Shown piece after piece: positions 25,508 through 33,991 of a DNA stretch of 43,969 nt (position 1 is the stretch's first letter; each line of letters starts with the position of its first letter). A program made the position numbers and the translations under genes. This DNA is from Ignavibacteriota bacterium. Its GTDB lineage: Bacteria; Bacteroidota; Ignavibacteria; Tepidaquicellales; OLB5. The notes under the pieces were generated by a model. The model ran no database searches. It worked only from the letters and a program-made list of their open reading frames with translations, and had not been told where the DNA came from. The stretch is taken from assembly GCA_003820375.1 (NCBI GenBank), contig RPQH01000032.1:1-43969 (forward strand), in the 5' to 3' direction.

Positions 25508-25636
25508 CAAAGTAGGGTGTGGTCCCGAGCAGTCGGGATCGCTCTCCGCAAAGTAGAGTGTGGTCCCGAGCAGTCGGGATCGCTCTCCGCAAAGTAGAGT
25601 GTGGTCCCGAGCAGTCGGGATCGCTCTCCGCAAAGT
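25500..25636 (+). repeat. 41-bp tandem repeat copying the tRNA-Ser 3' end
   Basis: Three full 41-bp copies begin at 25500, 25541 and 25582 and a partial fourth at 25623. Every unit opens with GCTCTCCGCAAAGT, which is the tRNA acceptor 3' strand plus the following bases. Each full unit also carries a hairpin with arms TCCCGA/TCGGGA and loop GCAG. Copies two and three are identical; copy one has a single GGG/GAG change. The array is not CRISPR, as there is no spacer. Confidence 0.9.
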
Positions 25637-25693
25637 TACAGTGGTTACGCATTAACACGGTTAATGTACTCCAAAAAATTAACAAAACATTAG

Positions 25694-25720
25694 ACAAGGG
25701 AATTTTTCCCTTGTTCTTTA
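25694..25720 (+). terminator. Probable terminator of the tRNA-Ser transcript
   Basis: A 9-bp stem (ACAAGGGAA with TTCCCTTGT) and a TTT loop are followed by TCTTTA, a short U-rich tract. It lies between the repeat array and the ATG of the next gene at 25735, and could cut off tRNA readthrough. Confidence 0.6.
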
Positions 25721-25734
25721 TAAGTAATTGTAAA

Positions 25735-26223
25735 ATGAATTTGAAATACTTCCCTTTATTTATTTTTTTTCTGATTCCTCTTTCTGTTTTTTCGCAGTCA
25801 AAATCACTTAATTTTGACTTAAAATATGAAGTGACAAGCAATGATTTCCTGCTTGTCGCAGATACAGCAGATCATAAAATGGGAAAAGCTGAAGGAATAG
25901 GTTCTGTTATTTTTAATGATGGAACACAGGGAACAGTGAAAGTTTATTTTATTTACGATTATGTTAAAGGGAATGGTGATTTTATTGAATATTATGATAT
26001 TACTTTAAGTGATGGTTCATTATTAACAATACAGGCTAAAGGACAATCAATAGGTGCTTCAAGCGATGGAACAGCTCCTTTATTTACGGGAACAGTTACG
26101 ATAACAGGAGGCAATGGCAAATATGAAGGAGTATATGGAACCGGCTCTGTATCAGGAAACAGGAATGAATCATTGATTTCAGGTGCTAAAGTTAAGTTAA
26201 GCTTTAATATTACAACGCGGTAA
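25735..26223 (+). CDS. Secreted beta-barrel-like protein
   Basis: The protein is 162 aa with a Sec signal peptide (MNLKYFPLFIFFLIPLSVFSQ). The open frame can be read back to 25519 through the repeats, but a start at 25735 gives a clean signal peptide. The mature part is all beta and Gly-rich, with GTVKVYFIYDYVKGNGDFIEYYDITLSDGSLLTIQ and FTGTVTITGGNGKYEGVYGTGSVSG. This reminds me of the allene-oxide-cyclase-type barrel family of small exported proteins, but that is unproven. It stands between the two tRNA-Ser genes. Confidence 0.6.
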   Translation: MNLKYFPLFIFFLIPLSVFSQSKSLNFDLKYEVTSNDFLLVADTADHKMGKAEGIGSVIFNDGTQGTVKVYFIYDYVKGNGDFIEYYDITLSDGSLLTIQAKGQSIGASSDGTAPLFTGTVTITGGNGKYEGVYGTGSVSGNRNESLISGAKVKLSFNITTR

Positions 26224-26247
26224 AAGTTCTTTCATAGTTAAATAACC

Positions 26248-26335
26248 GGAGAGGTGCTCGAGTGGTTGAAGAGGCACGCCTGGAAAGTGTGTAACCGTTA
26301 ATAGCGGTTCGTGGGTTCGAATCCCACCTTCTCCG
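26248..26335 (+). tRNA. tRNA-Ser (anticodon GGA)
   Basis: An 88-nt tRNA with acceptor GGAGAGG pairing with CTTCTCC (one G-U), discriminator G, anticodon loop CTGGAAA (GGA), a long variable arm TAACCG..CGGTTC and T-arm GTGGGTTCGAATCCCAC. The D-arm has the Ser-type GAGTGGTTGAAGA loop. CCA is not encoded. No repeats follow this one, unlike the first tRNA-Ser. Confidence 0.93.
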
Positions 26336-26533
26336 CAAAATTATTTAAAATTTTTTCAACCCGTTTTTTCCCCAATTTTCTCTACGACATTCCCGCTTTT
26401 TTTCTTTAATTTGAACTTATTGTAATTGGTTTAATATTGTAATTTCAGTATTTTACCTTTTATTTTTGATAATAAAAGTATAATTTATATCGTCTTTTGG
26501 AATTCCAAATTATTTTAACAAATTTCGAATTTT

Positions 26534-27283
26534 ATGAATCAGGACAAATATGTCAAAGGTATGTATTGGGGTTCAAAAGATTTTTCTCTGACAGATTTAT
26601 CAAATTACAGGAAATATCAATTTTCTTTAATTAAAAATTACATCGGGAAAAATATTCTTGAAGTAGGAAGCGGTGACAGAGGATTTACACAGTTATTAGT
26701 TAATTCATTCAATGATTGTGAAAGAATAATTTCAATAGAGCCTTCTATAACTCTTCTGAGTAATTACGAAGGCAAATATGTATTTCCGGATTACGTAAAT
26801 TTTCAATGTATTGATTTATTTGATATGAATGTGAAGGATACAGGATATTTCGATACAATAATATTTATTCATGTACTCGAACATATTGAAAATGACAGAA
26901 ACGCTTTAAACAAAGCGTACGAATTATTAAAAAAGAATGGGAATGTATTAATTGAGGTTCCGGCTTTGCCATTTCTATATTCTCCTAACGATGAGCTACT
27001 TGGCCATTACAGAAGATACGACAAAAAAACATTGAGATCGATTATCGATAAAGATAAATATAAGATTCTGGATATCTGGTACCAGGATATTTTCGGAGTC
27101 TTTGGATCGCTTTATTATTTTAAAATAAAAAAAATTAAATTAAAATCTGATACAGGTGTTGATTTAGTAAAAAATCAGGGGAAAATATATGATAAATATT
27201 TAATCCCTTTTCAAAGTTTATTTGAAAATTTTTTCAGATTACCATTAGGTTTATCACTTACTGCAGTTCTAAAAAAGATATAA
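26534..27283 (+). CDS. Class I SAM-dependent methyltransferase (glycan cluster)
   Basis: This 249-aa protein has motif I ILEVGSGDRG at residues 41-50, and FDTIIFIHVLEHIENDRNALNKAYELLKKNGNVLIEVPA as motifs IV-V. The HVLEHI core and the LGHYRRYDKKTL segment are typical of cell-surface glycan methyltransferases of the methyltransf_11/23 groups. The C-terminus has a hydrophobic region that may touch the membrane. It opens the AT-rich surface cluster. The target sugar or lipid is unknown. Confidence 0.85.
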   Translation: MNQDKYVKGMYWGSKDFSLTDLSNYRKYQFSLIKNYIGKNILEVGSGDRGFTQLLVNSFNDCERIISIEPSITLLSNYEGKYVFPDYVNFQCIDLFDMNVKDTGYFDTIIFIHVLEHIENDRNALNKAYELLKKNGNVLIEVPALPFLYSPNDELLGHYRRYDKKTLRSIIDKDKYKILDIWYQDIFGVFGSLYYFKIKKIKLKSDTGVDLVKNQGKIYDKYLIPFQSLFENFFRLPLGLSLTAVLKKI

Positions 27284-27427
27284 TGTAACCATGCTTTATA
27301 CTAAAATTGTGTAATATTCTTATTTTTTGAGACGCAATTTATAATGTAAATATTACTGATTTAAGTACATTTCCGTTTTTCTGGTTAATTTTTTCTAATA
27401 ATAATTTACAATTTACTGCACTTTCTT

Positions 27428-28519
27428 TTGAATAATGCAGGCAAAATAAATGTAACAAAAACATATTTTCCTCCAATAGAAGACTATATTTCATATTTGA
27501 GAAAAATATGGGCTAACGGCTGGATTACAAACCATGGTCCGTTGGTTATTGAATTGGAAAAAAAATTAAAAAAATTTTTGGGGGTTAAACATTTATTCCT
27601 TGTTTCCAATGGTACTATTGCCCTTGAAATTGCATTAAAAGCATTAGATATATCTGAAGAAATTATCACTACACCTTTTTCATATGTTGCAACAATTTCC
27701 TCCATCGCCTGGATAAATTGCAAACCGGTTTTTGTAGACATTGACCCAGATTCGCTTTGCATCAATCCTTCTTTAATTGCTGAAAAAGTTACAAATAAAA
27801 CAGAGGCAATTTTAGCCACACATGTTTATGGAAGCCCCTGTAATCTTGAATATTTGGAAAATATTGTACAGAAATATAATTTAAAACTTATATATGATGC
27901 ATCGCATTGCTTTGGAGTAAAATACAAAGGCGAATCCATTTTGAATTATGGAGATATATCTACATTAAGCTTTCATGCAACAAAGCTGTTTCATATGGCT
28001 GAAGGCGGTGCTGTAATAACAAATGACGATGATATTGCTCATAAAATATCTTATTTGAGAAATTTTGGGCACAGAGGCCAGGAAGATTTTTGGGGATTGG
28101 GAATTAATGGTAAAAATTCAGAGCTGCATGCAGCTATGGGTCTGTGTGTTCTGCCAAACATAATGTCAATCATCTGCTACAGGAAGAAAGCTTCTTTAGA
28201 ATATGATAAGTGTTTAAAGGATACAAAGCTTGAGCATATAAAAATAAATAACGATACAGAGTATAATTATTCATACTACCCGGTTATATTCGAATCCGAA
28301 GAACAACTTTTAAAAACAAGATGTGCTCTTAACGATAATAATATCTATCCACGAAGATATTTTTATCCATCATTAGACAAGCTTAACTATATAAATAAAT
28401 ACGAAGTCCCTGTGGCTGATAACATATCAAAGAGGATTATGTGCCTGCCTTTATATCATTGTTTATCTATAACTGATGTTAAGAATATTTCAAAAATTAT
28501 AATTAGTTCTTTAGTATGA
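27428..28519 (+). CDS. DegT/DnrJ/EryC1/StrS-family sugar aminotransferase
   Basis: A 363-aa PLP enzyme that aminates a keto-sugar nucleotide for surface glycan. The catalytic lysine is K186 in HATKLFHMAEGG, the PLP-pairing aspartate is D157 (YDASH), and the N-terminal TKTYFPPIEDYI...NGWITNHGPL is the family's opening. No ATG exists in frame near the 5' end; the first usable start is TTG at 27428 (an in-frame stop is at 27386). A tiny ATG-stop frame overlaps it. The next gene overlaps by 4 bp. Confidence 0.9.
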   Translation: MNNAGKINVTKTYFPPIEDYISYLRKIWANGWITNHGPLVIELEKKLKKFLGVKHLFLVSNGTIALEIALKALDISEEIITTPFSYVATISSIAWINCKPVFVDIDPDSLCINPSLIAEKVTNKTEAILATHVYGSPCNLEYLENIVQKYNLKLIYDASHCFGVKYKGESILNYGDISTLSFHATKLFHMAEGGAVITNDDDIAHKISYLRNFGHRGQEDFWGLGINGKNSELHAAMGLCVLPNIMSIICYRKKASLEYDKCLKDTKLEHIKINNDTEYNYSYYPVIFESEEQLLKTRCALNDNNIYPRRYFYPSLDKLNYINKYEVPVADNISKRIMCLPLYHCLSITDVKNISKIIISSLV

Positions 28520-29229
28520 AGTTAGGTATAATGCAGCCATATTTTTTCCCATATATAGGATACTTTCAGTTAATTAATTCTGTGGATAAATGGGTTGTCT
28601 TTGATAACGTTCAATATATTTATCATGGGTGGATTAACAGGAATAGGATATTACACCCCAGCAGAGAAGACTGGCAGTATATAATAATTCCTATAAACAA
28701 GCATAATAGAAATGACAATATAAATGAAATTATTGTAAGTGATGACCAGGATTGGAGAAACAGAATTATACGGCAACTTGAACACTATAAAAAACTTGCT
28801 CCATATTATAATGAAACATTACAATTAGTAAATGAATGTTTATGCACTGAAGAAAAGTACTTAGCTAGATTTAACGTGAGAATTTTTGAATTAATTTGTT
28901 CAAGATTAAATATTAGTTTTTTATATCAGTATTCTTCTGAATTAAATATTAATTTGGAAAAAATTCAGGAGCCAGGTGATTGGGCGTTAAACATTTCGCA
29001 TGACTTAAATGCTTCTGAATATATTAATCCTATTGGAGGAAAGGATATTTTCAATAAAGAGAAATTTGATAACTATTGTATTGAATTGAAATTTTTAAAA
29101 CCAAAAGAGATAAGATATAATCAAAAAAACAAACAGTTTATTACGGATTTATCTATTATAGATATTCTTATGTTCAATGATACAGTTAAAATCAGGGAAA
29201 TGTTAAATCAATTCGAGTTAAGTCAATGA
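28516..29229 (+). CDS. WbqC-family protein
   Basis: A 237-aa protein that opens with MKLGIMQPYFFPYIGYFQLINSVDKWVVFDNVQY, the WbqC family signature. IIPINKHNRND and the Trp/His residues downstream (WALNISHDL) are conserved positions. The family sits in O-antigen and other glycan clusters and its biochemical step is not firmly known. It overlaps the aminotransferase upstream and the DegT-like gene downstream by 4 bp each, which points to one complex or one step. Confidence 0.88.
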   Translation: MKLGIMQPYFFPYIGYFQLINSVDKWVVFDNVQYIYHGWINRNRILHPSREDWQYIIIPINKHNRNDNINEIIVSDDQDWRNRIIRQLEHYKKLAPYYNETLQLVNECLCTEEKYLARFNVRIFELICSRLNISFLYQYSSELNINLEKIQEPGDWALNISHDLNASEYINPIGGKDIFNKEKFDNYCIELKFLKPKEIRYNQKNKQFITDLSIIDILMFNDTVKIREMLNQFELSQ

Positions 29230-30182
29230 AGGAGATAGGCGGTTTTTTTGAACTTGAATTGCATAAGGGTCAGGATTATCACCCTAATGCAATTAAATTA
29301 AATACAGCCAGAAATGCGCTAAGGTATTTAATTGAATTAAAACATATTAAAAAGTTAGTTCTTCCTTATTACATATGCAGTGCAACACTTGAACCTTTAC
29401 AGATTCTTAATATTCCCTATTCTTCCTATCATATAGACCACAATTTTGAACCTATAATAGATTTTGAGCTGCATCAAGACGAATATATGATGTATGTAAA
29501 TTACTTTGGAATCAACGGTACAAACAGCCATTCATTGTTAAAAAAATTAAGGAATGTTATTATTGATAATTCCCAGGCCTTTTTCGAAAAACCGCAGCGA
29601 AACATAGACACTATTTATTCTTCAAGAAAATTTTTTGGTGTTTCAGATGGAGCTTATCTATATACTAACAAAAGATTGAAAAAAATTCCGGAAAAAGATA
29701 AGTCTTTGAATAGAACGGAATTTCTTTTAAAAAGAATAGAAGATGGACCGGAAAGTGCATACGAACTCTTTCAAATGAATGAAAAATCTTTGTTTGGACA
29801 GCCTGTTAAATCAATGTCTAATCTGACGGATGCTATAATGAAATCCATTGATTATAAGGAAGTAGTAAACATCAGGAATAGAAATTTTGCACTCTATCAC
29901 AAATATCTTGGCAAAATAAATGAAATAAATATTGATATATCTAAGGTAAATGCCCCTATGGTCTATCCCTTTTTAATACATAATAAAGGCTTAAAAGCTA
30001 ACCTGATAAAAAACAAAATATTTGTTGCTACTTATTGGAAAGAAGTACTTGATGTTGTTGATAAAGATTGTTTTGAGTGGTATTTGGTAAATTATCTTGT
30101 ACCTTTACCAATTGACCAGAGATATACAAAAGATGAAATTTTATATGTTATAAAAAAAATATATAAATTTAATAAAAAATAA
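29226..30182 (+). CDS. Divergent DegT-like PLP-fold protein
   Basis: A 318-aa protein, shorter and more diverged than the 27428 aminotransferase. The LPYYICSATLEPL segment, VIIDNSQAFFE with D114 as PLP-pairing Asp, and YSSRKFFGVSDGAYLYT with K135 as the likely Schiff-base lysine place it in the DegT fold. The C-terminus reads YLVPLPIDQRYTKDEI. It may aminate or bind another keto-sugar, or have lost activity. It follows WbqC by a 4-bp overlap. A fragment of a paralogue lies directly after it. Confidence 0.75.
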   Translation: MKEIGGFFELELHKGQDYHPNAIKLNTARNALRYLIELKHIKKLVLPYYICSATLEPLQILNIPYSSYHIDHNFEPIIDFELHQDEYMMYVNYFGINGTNSHSLLKKLRNVIIDNSQAFFEKPQRNIDTIYSSRKFFGVSDGAYLYTNKRLKKIPEKDKSLNRTEFLLKRIEDGPESAYELFQMNEKSLFGQPVKSMSNLTDAIMKSIDYKEVVNIRNRNFALYHKYLGKINEINIDISKVNAPMVYPFLIHNKGLKANLIKNKIFVATYWKEVLDVVDKDCFEWYLVNYLVPLPIDQRYTKDEILYVIKKIYKFNKK

Positions 30183-30348
30183 AATTTATACGGCACGATA
30201 TTGGGAAAATGTTTTAAAATTAACTGGCAAAAATACCATTGAAAATAATTTAGCGTATTTTTTGATACCATTACCTGTAGACCAAAGATATAATAAAAAA
30301 GAATTAAACATAGTAATCAATCTTATTTTAAATGAAATCAAAAACTAA
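30181..30348 (+). pseudogene. C-terminal remnant of a second DegT-like gene
   Basis: Reading frame 30181-30348 (55 codons, stop TAA) has no start but encodes a close match to the C-terminus of the gene just before it: ARYWENVL against ATYWKEVL, and YFLIPLPVDQRYNKKEL against NYLVPLPIDQRYTKDEI, each at the same spacing from the stop. It lies in the +1 frame relative to 29226-30182 and overlaps the next CDS start by 17 bp. It looks like the tail left behind when an older allele was replaced or duplicated. Confidence 0.8.
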
Positions 30349-31618
30349 TGTTTTAGTTTTTCCATGTGGTTCTGAAAATGCGATAGAAATACATTCAGCA
30401 TTAAAAGATGTTTTATATATTGAGTTATATGGTGCTTCCGGAAAAGATGATCATGGCAGATTTATCTTTAAAAACTACATCGGCAATGTGCCTTATATTA
30501 CTGAAACTGGTTTTATTGATTTTTTTAATTCAATAATTAATAAATATTCAATAAATGCTGTTTTTCCAACACATGATGATATTTCCCTGTTCTTTGCAAA
30601 AAACATCAAAAATATTCAGGCAAAAATTGCAGTTCCCGGGTTAAGGCAAGCAGAAATCTGCAGAAGCAAAAAAGAAACATATGATATTTTCAAAGATTAC
30701 GATTTTTGTCCTCAGGTTATTGAAAATAAATATCAAATAAAAAAATTACCCTTATTTGCAAAACCCGATAAAGGTCAGGGCTCTAAAGGTTCTTTCAAAA
30801 TAATTGATAATAATAATATTGATAATGTATTTACAGGTAACTTAGTAATAACCGAGTATTTACCGGGTGATGAATTAACTGTTGATTGTTTTACTGACTA
30901 TAAGAACAATTTAAAGTTTATTGGTCCGCGAAAAAGAAAAAGAATTTTAGGCGGTATAAGTGTAAATTCAAGCACAGAAAAAGTTACGGATGAAATTAAG
31001 GCAATCTCAAACGCAATAAACGACAAACTGCAAATGAGGGGATTATGGTTTTATCAAATTAAAAAAAGCGAAGATAACAAATACAAATTGATGGAAATAT
31101 CTGTGAGAACTGCCGGGACTATGAATTTATACAGAGGATTAGGTGTAAATTTTCCTTTATTAACATTATATGATTTGTTTGAATGTGAAGTTGAAATTTT
31201 AGCCAATGATTACTATCTGGAAGTAGACAGATTTTTATTTAACAGGTATATTAGTACATTAAATTACAATACTGTTTATATTGATCTTGATGATACAATA
31301 ATAAAAAATAATAAAATAAATGCTAATGTAATGATGTTTTTATATAACGCAAAGAATAATAATAAATCCATTAAACTAATTACAAAGAACATCAGCGATG
31401 TAAGCCAGATTTTAGATAAATATTCAATTCATAAAAATTTATTTAATAAAATAATAATTTTAAAAGATACAGATGAAAAATACAAATGGATAAGAGAAAA
31501 AGATAATGTTATATTCATTGATAACGCATTTAATGAAAGAAAGGAAGTAAAAAATAAATTAAATATACCTGTATTTGATGTTGATGCAATAAATACTCTA
31601 ATCGATTGGAGAGAATAA
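30332..31618 (+). CDS. ATP-grasp ligase fused to a HAD-type domain
   Basis: This 428-aa protein has two parts. Residues 1-300 are ATP-grasp: a PTHDD turn near 80, PLFAKPDKGQGSKGSF (K144, glycine loop 148-153) and a C-terminal MEISVRTAGTMN with the metal-binding acid. Residues 312-425 resemble a HAD phosphatase: VYIDLDDTII with D318 and D320, then LITKN and KYKWIREKDNVIFIDNAFNER as later motifs. ATP-grasp enzymes join an acid to an amine or similar using ATP; here the acceptor might be an amino sugar made by the neighbouring aminotransferase. The fusion order is unusual. Confidence 0.8.
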   Translation: MKSKTNVLVFPCGSENAIEIHSALKDVLYIELYGASGKDDHGRFIFKNYIGNVPYITETGFIDFFNSIINKYSINAVFPTHDDISLFFAKNIKNIQAKIAVPGLRQAEICRSKKETYDIFKDYDFCPQVIENKYQIKKLPLFAKPDKGQGSKGSFKIIDNNNIDNVFTGNLVITEYLPGDELTVDCFTDYKNNLKFIGPRKRKRILGGISVNSSTEKVTDEIKAISNAINDKLQMRGLWFYQIKKSEDNKYKLMEISVRTAGTMNLYRGLGVNFPLLTLYDLFECEVEILANDYYLEVDRFLFNRYISTLNYNTVYIDLDDTIIKNNKINANVMMFLYNAKNNNKSIKLITKNISDVSQILDKYSIHKNLFNKIIILKDTDEKYKWIREKDNVIFIDNAFNERKEVKNKLNIPVFDVDAINTLIDWRE

Positions 31619-31648
31619 GTAAAATATAACATATATAGAAGTGAATAT

Positions 31649-32722
31649 ATGAAAATCATTAATAATCAAAATGAAATTATTAAGTCTGCAAAAAGCTTTT
31701 TTGCGGATATTAGTAATGAAATATATATACTTGGTACAAATAAATATGGATTGAGTATGTTAAAATGGTTAGAGGGCAAAAATTATTCAGTAAAAGGATT
31801 TATTAATGATGAATTAAATACAGATACATTTGAAGGTTATAAAATTGTACGTTCAGAAAATAATTTTCTCGGTTCATCAATAATTAATTGTATTATTGAG
31901 GGTCGAACTATTGATGCATACAATAACATAATTCAATTAAGTCCTAAAAATTTTATAGATTATTTTGCCTTAGAATTAGCTTTTCCATATGAACTTTGCC
32001 CTGTCGATTATTTATGCAATACTGATTTAATTATTGAAAAAATAAAAAGTTACAAAACAATCTATTCGAAATTAGAGGATTCGGAATCAAAAGAGACTTT
32101 TAGTAATATTATTAATTTTAGATATAACCGCGATATAAATTATTTGAAAAAATTTACTTTCAGACTTGATAAACAATATTTTGAAGATTTTGTTATGAAT
32201 GACAATATTGAATATTTTGTAGATGGTGGTGGTTTTGACGGTCAAACAACTTTAAATTTCATTAATAGGAATGCCCAATATTTAAGAATATATTATTTTG
32301 AACCGGAACCTGAATTTTTTAAGTTGTCACAAGATACTCTTAAAAGATATAGAAACATCGAATATATAAATAAAGGATTATGGAGCGAATCGAAAAAAAT
32401 AAAATTTGATAACTCATTAGGTGCTGCAAGCAAAATTGATAAGAATGGTATCATTGAAGTAGATTTGACTTCTTTGGATGAAACACTAAACGGTAAAACC
32501 GATTTTATAAAATTGGATATCGAAGGAGCAGAATTTGAGGCTTTAACCGGTGCTGAACAAATAATAAAAAAATTTAAACCCAAAATCGCTGTTTGTGTAT
32601 ATCACAACCAAAATGATTTCATACGAATACCGGATCTATTGTTAAATTATAATAGCAGTTATAAAGTATATTTACGTCATTACACACAAGGTATTTTTGA
32701 AACTGTTATGTATTTTATATAA
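31649..32722 (+). CDS. FkbM-family methyltransferase
   Basis: A 357-aa protein. Residues 191-201 (VDGGGFDGQTT) form the SAM-binding loop and residues around 288-299 (KLDIEGAEFEAL) the FkbM signature; the C-terminal VCVYHNQNDFIRIP is also typical. The N-terminal 120 residues look like a separate Rossmann-like half (IYILGTNKYGLSMLKWLEG). Family members O-methylate sugars or related small groups. It follows the ATP-grasp/HAD gene by 30 bp. Confidence 0.88.
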   Translation: MKIINNQNEIIKSAKSFFADISNEIYILGTNKYGLSMLKWLEGKNYSVKGFINDELNTDTFEGYKIVRSENNFLGSSIINCIIEGRTIDAYNNIIQLSPKNFIDYFALELAFPYELCPVDYLCNTDLIIEKIKSYKTIYSKLEDSESKETFSNIINFRYNRDINYLKKFTFRLDKQYFEDFVMNDNIEYFVDGGGFDGQTTLNFINRNAQYLRIYYFEPEPEFFKLSQDTLKRYRNIEYINKGLWSESKKIKFDNSLGAASKIDKNGIIEVDLTSLDETLNGKTDFIKLDIEGAEFEALTGAEQIIKKFKPKIAVCVYHNQNDFIRIPDLLLNYNSSYKVYLRHYTQGIFETVMYFI

Positions 32723-32889
32723 TAAATTTATTATGCTTCAATAATATTTTATAAGTAAAAACCACATGCTAAATTTTGAACGGAGTATAGTTTTTCTCTG
32801 TACAATAAGATAAAAATGAGAGCAATAAATCAATACTGAATATTAATTTTTACGTTGTTTTCTAAAAAGCTATTTTTTCAATTGGAAGT

Positions 32890-32918
32890 TTGACAATATA
32901 ATTTTTAAACAATATAAA
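32890..32918 (+). promoter_or_regulatory. Sigma-70-type promoter before the GT2 gene
   Basis: TTGACA (32890-32895), a 17-bp spacer and TATAAA (32913-32918) lie 24 bp before the ATG at 32943. This is the best vegetative promoter match I saw in the window. It lies in the 220-bp gap after the FkbM gene, so the glycosyltransferase may have its own transcript. Confidence 0.55.
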
Positions 32919-32942
32919 AAGATTTAGATAAATAAATTTAAC

Positions 32943-33872
32943 ATGGAAAAAAAATTAATTACCATAATTATTCCTGTATACATGAACGAGGGGTCATTGT
33001 ATCCTTCATACATTAATCTTACAGGCATGTTAAAAGAATTCTGCGATGAATTTAACTATGAGATAATCTTCATAAATGACGGTTCAAAAGATAAATCCGG
33101 GGAAGAATTATGTTCAATAAAAAAGATTGATGACAGGGTGAAAATAATCAGTTTCACAAGGAATTTCGGACAACTATCGGCAATATATGCAGGTTTTGGC
33201 CATGCAGAAGGTGATTTATTGGTAACAATATCTGCTGATATGCAGGACCCTCCTGAACTTATCTCCCAAATGATCAGGAAATGGCAGGAAGGTTATAAAT
33301 TTGTTGCGTGCAAACGCACAGAGAGGGAAGATAGCTTTATTGCAGAATTTTCTTCAAAAATATTTTATAGAATTATCAATATGACTATCCCCCAAATGCC
33401 CCGCGGCGGATATGATTGTTTTTTATTGGACAAGATAGTTTATAAAAAAATTTTTGACCTTGATGAAAGGAATAATTTTCTGCAGGGCGATATAATGTGG
33501 CTTGGATATGAACCTTATTTTATCGGTTATAAAAGATTAAAAAGAAAATACGGAAAATCACAATGGACTTTAGCTAAAAAAATAAAAGGGTTCATAGATG
33601 GAATAATAAACACATCTTATTTCCCTATACGTATTATGTCTTTAATAGGAATAATTACATCTATGTTTGCGTTTATTTACATAATTGTTGTATTTTTAGC
33701 CTGGTTTTATAATTCAACTCCTTTTTCTGGATATGCACCAATAATCAGTATACTATTATTTACAACGGGCTTAATAATGATCATGTTAGGTATTATTGGT
33801 GAATACCTCTGGAGAACTTATGACCAGGTGAGGGGAAGACCCAGGTATATTATTAAAGAAAGTAATAAATAA
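32943..33872 (+). CDS. Family 2 glycosyltransferase with two C-terminal membrane helices
   Basis: A 309-aa GT2 of the DPM1/GtrB/ArnC type. IIIPVYMNEGSL (residues 8-19), INDGSKDKS (44-52) and SADMQDPPEL (97-106, with the DxD-like MQD) are present, as is the acceptor loop RGGYDCFLLD. The two hydrophobic segments near 228-252 and 262-283 anchor it in the inner membrane. Such enzymes transfer a sugar to polyprenyl phosphate for later use by GT-C enzymes; the next gene looks like one of those. The C-terminal RGRPRYIIKE is characteristic. Confidence 0.92.
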   Translation: MEKKLITIIIPVYMNEGSLYPSYINLTGMLKEFCDEFNYEIIFINDGSKDKSGEELCSIKKIDDRVKIISFTRNFGQLSAIYAGFGHAEGDLLVTISADMQDPPELISQMIRKWQEGYKFVACKRTEREDSFIAEFSSKIFYRIINMTIPQMPRGGYDCFLLDKIVYKKIFDLDERNNFLQGDIMWLGYEPYFIGYKRLKRKYGKSQWTLAKKIKGFIDGIINTSYFPIRIMSLIGIITSMFAFIYIIVVFLAWFYNSTPFSGYAPIISILLFTTGLIMIMLGIIGEYLWRTYDQVRGRPRYIIKESNK

Positions 33873-33991
33873 AGAAATTTAACTGTTCAAATTTGATAGT
33901 TGGTTTTTGCATTGTACTGTATCTCCGGAAATTAAATTTGATAAATAAATAAGAGTAATACAGCCATACCGAAAAATTTTTTATCTTATAA

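Noticed and set aside
25500..25636. CRISPR array
   Set aside because: The repeats are back to back without spacers and each begins with tRNA sequence.
25306..25841. Three minus-strand open frames over tRNA-Ser and its repeats
   Set aside because: They are the translated complement of the tRNA and the 41-bp units. Similar frames over tRNA-Ser genes are a familiar false call.
30181..30348. The remnant as an intact small gene
   Set aside because: It has no start codon or ribosome site, and its whole length matches the C-terminus of the neighbouring gene.
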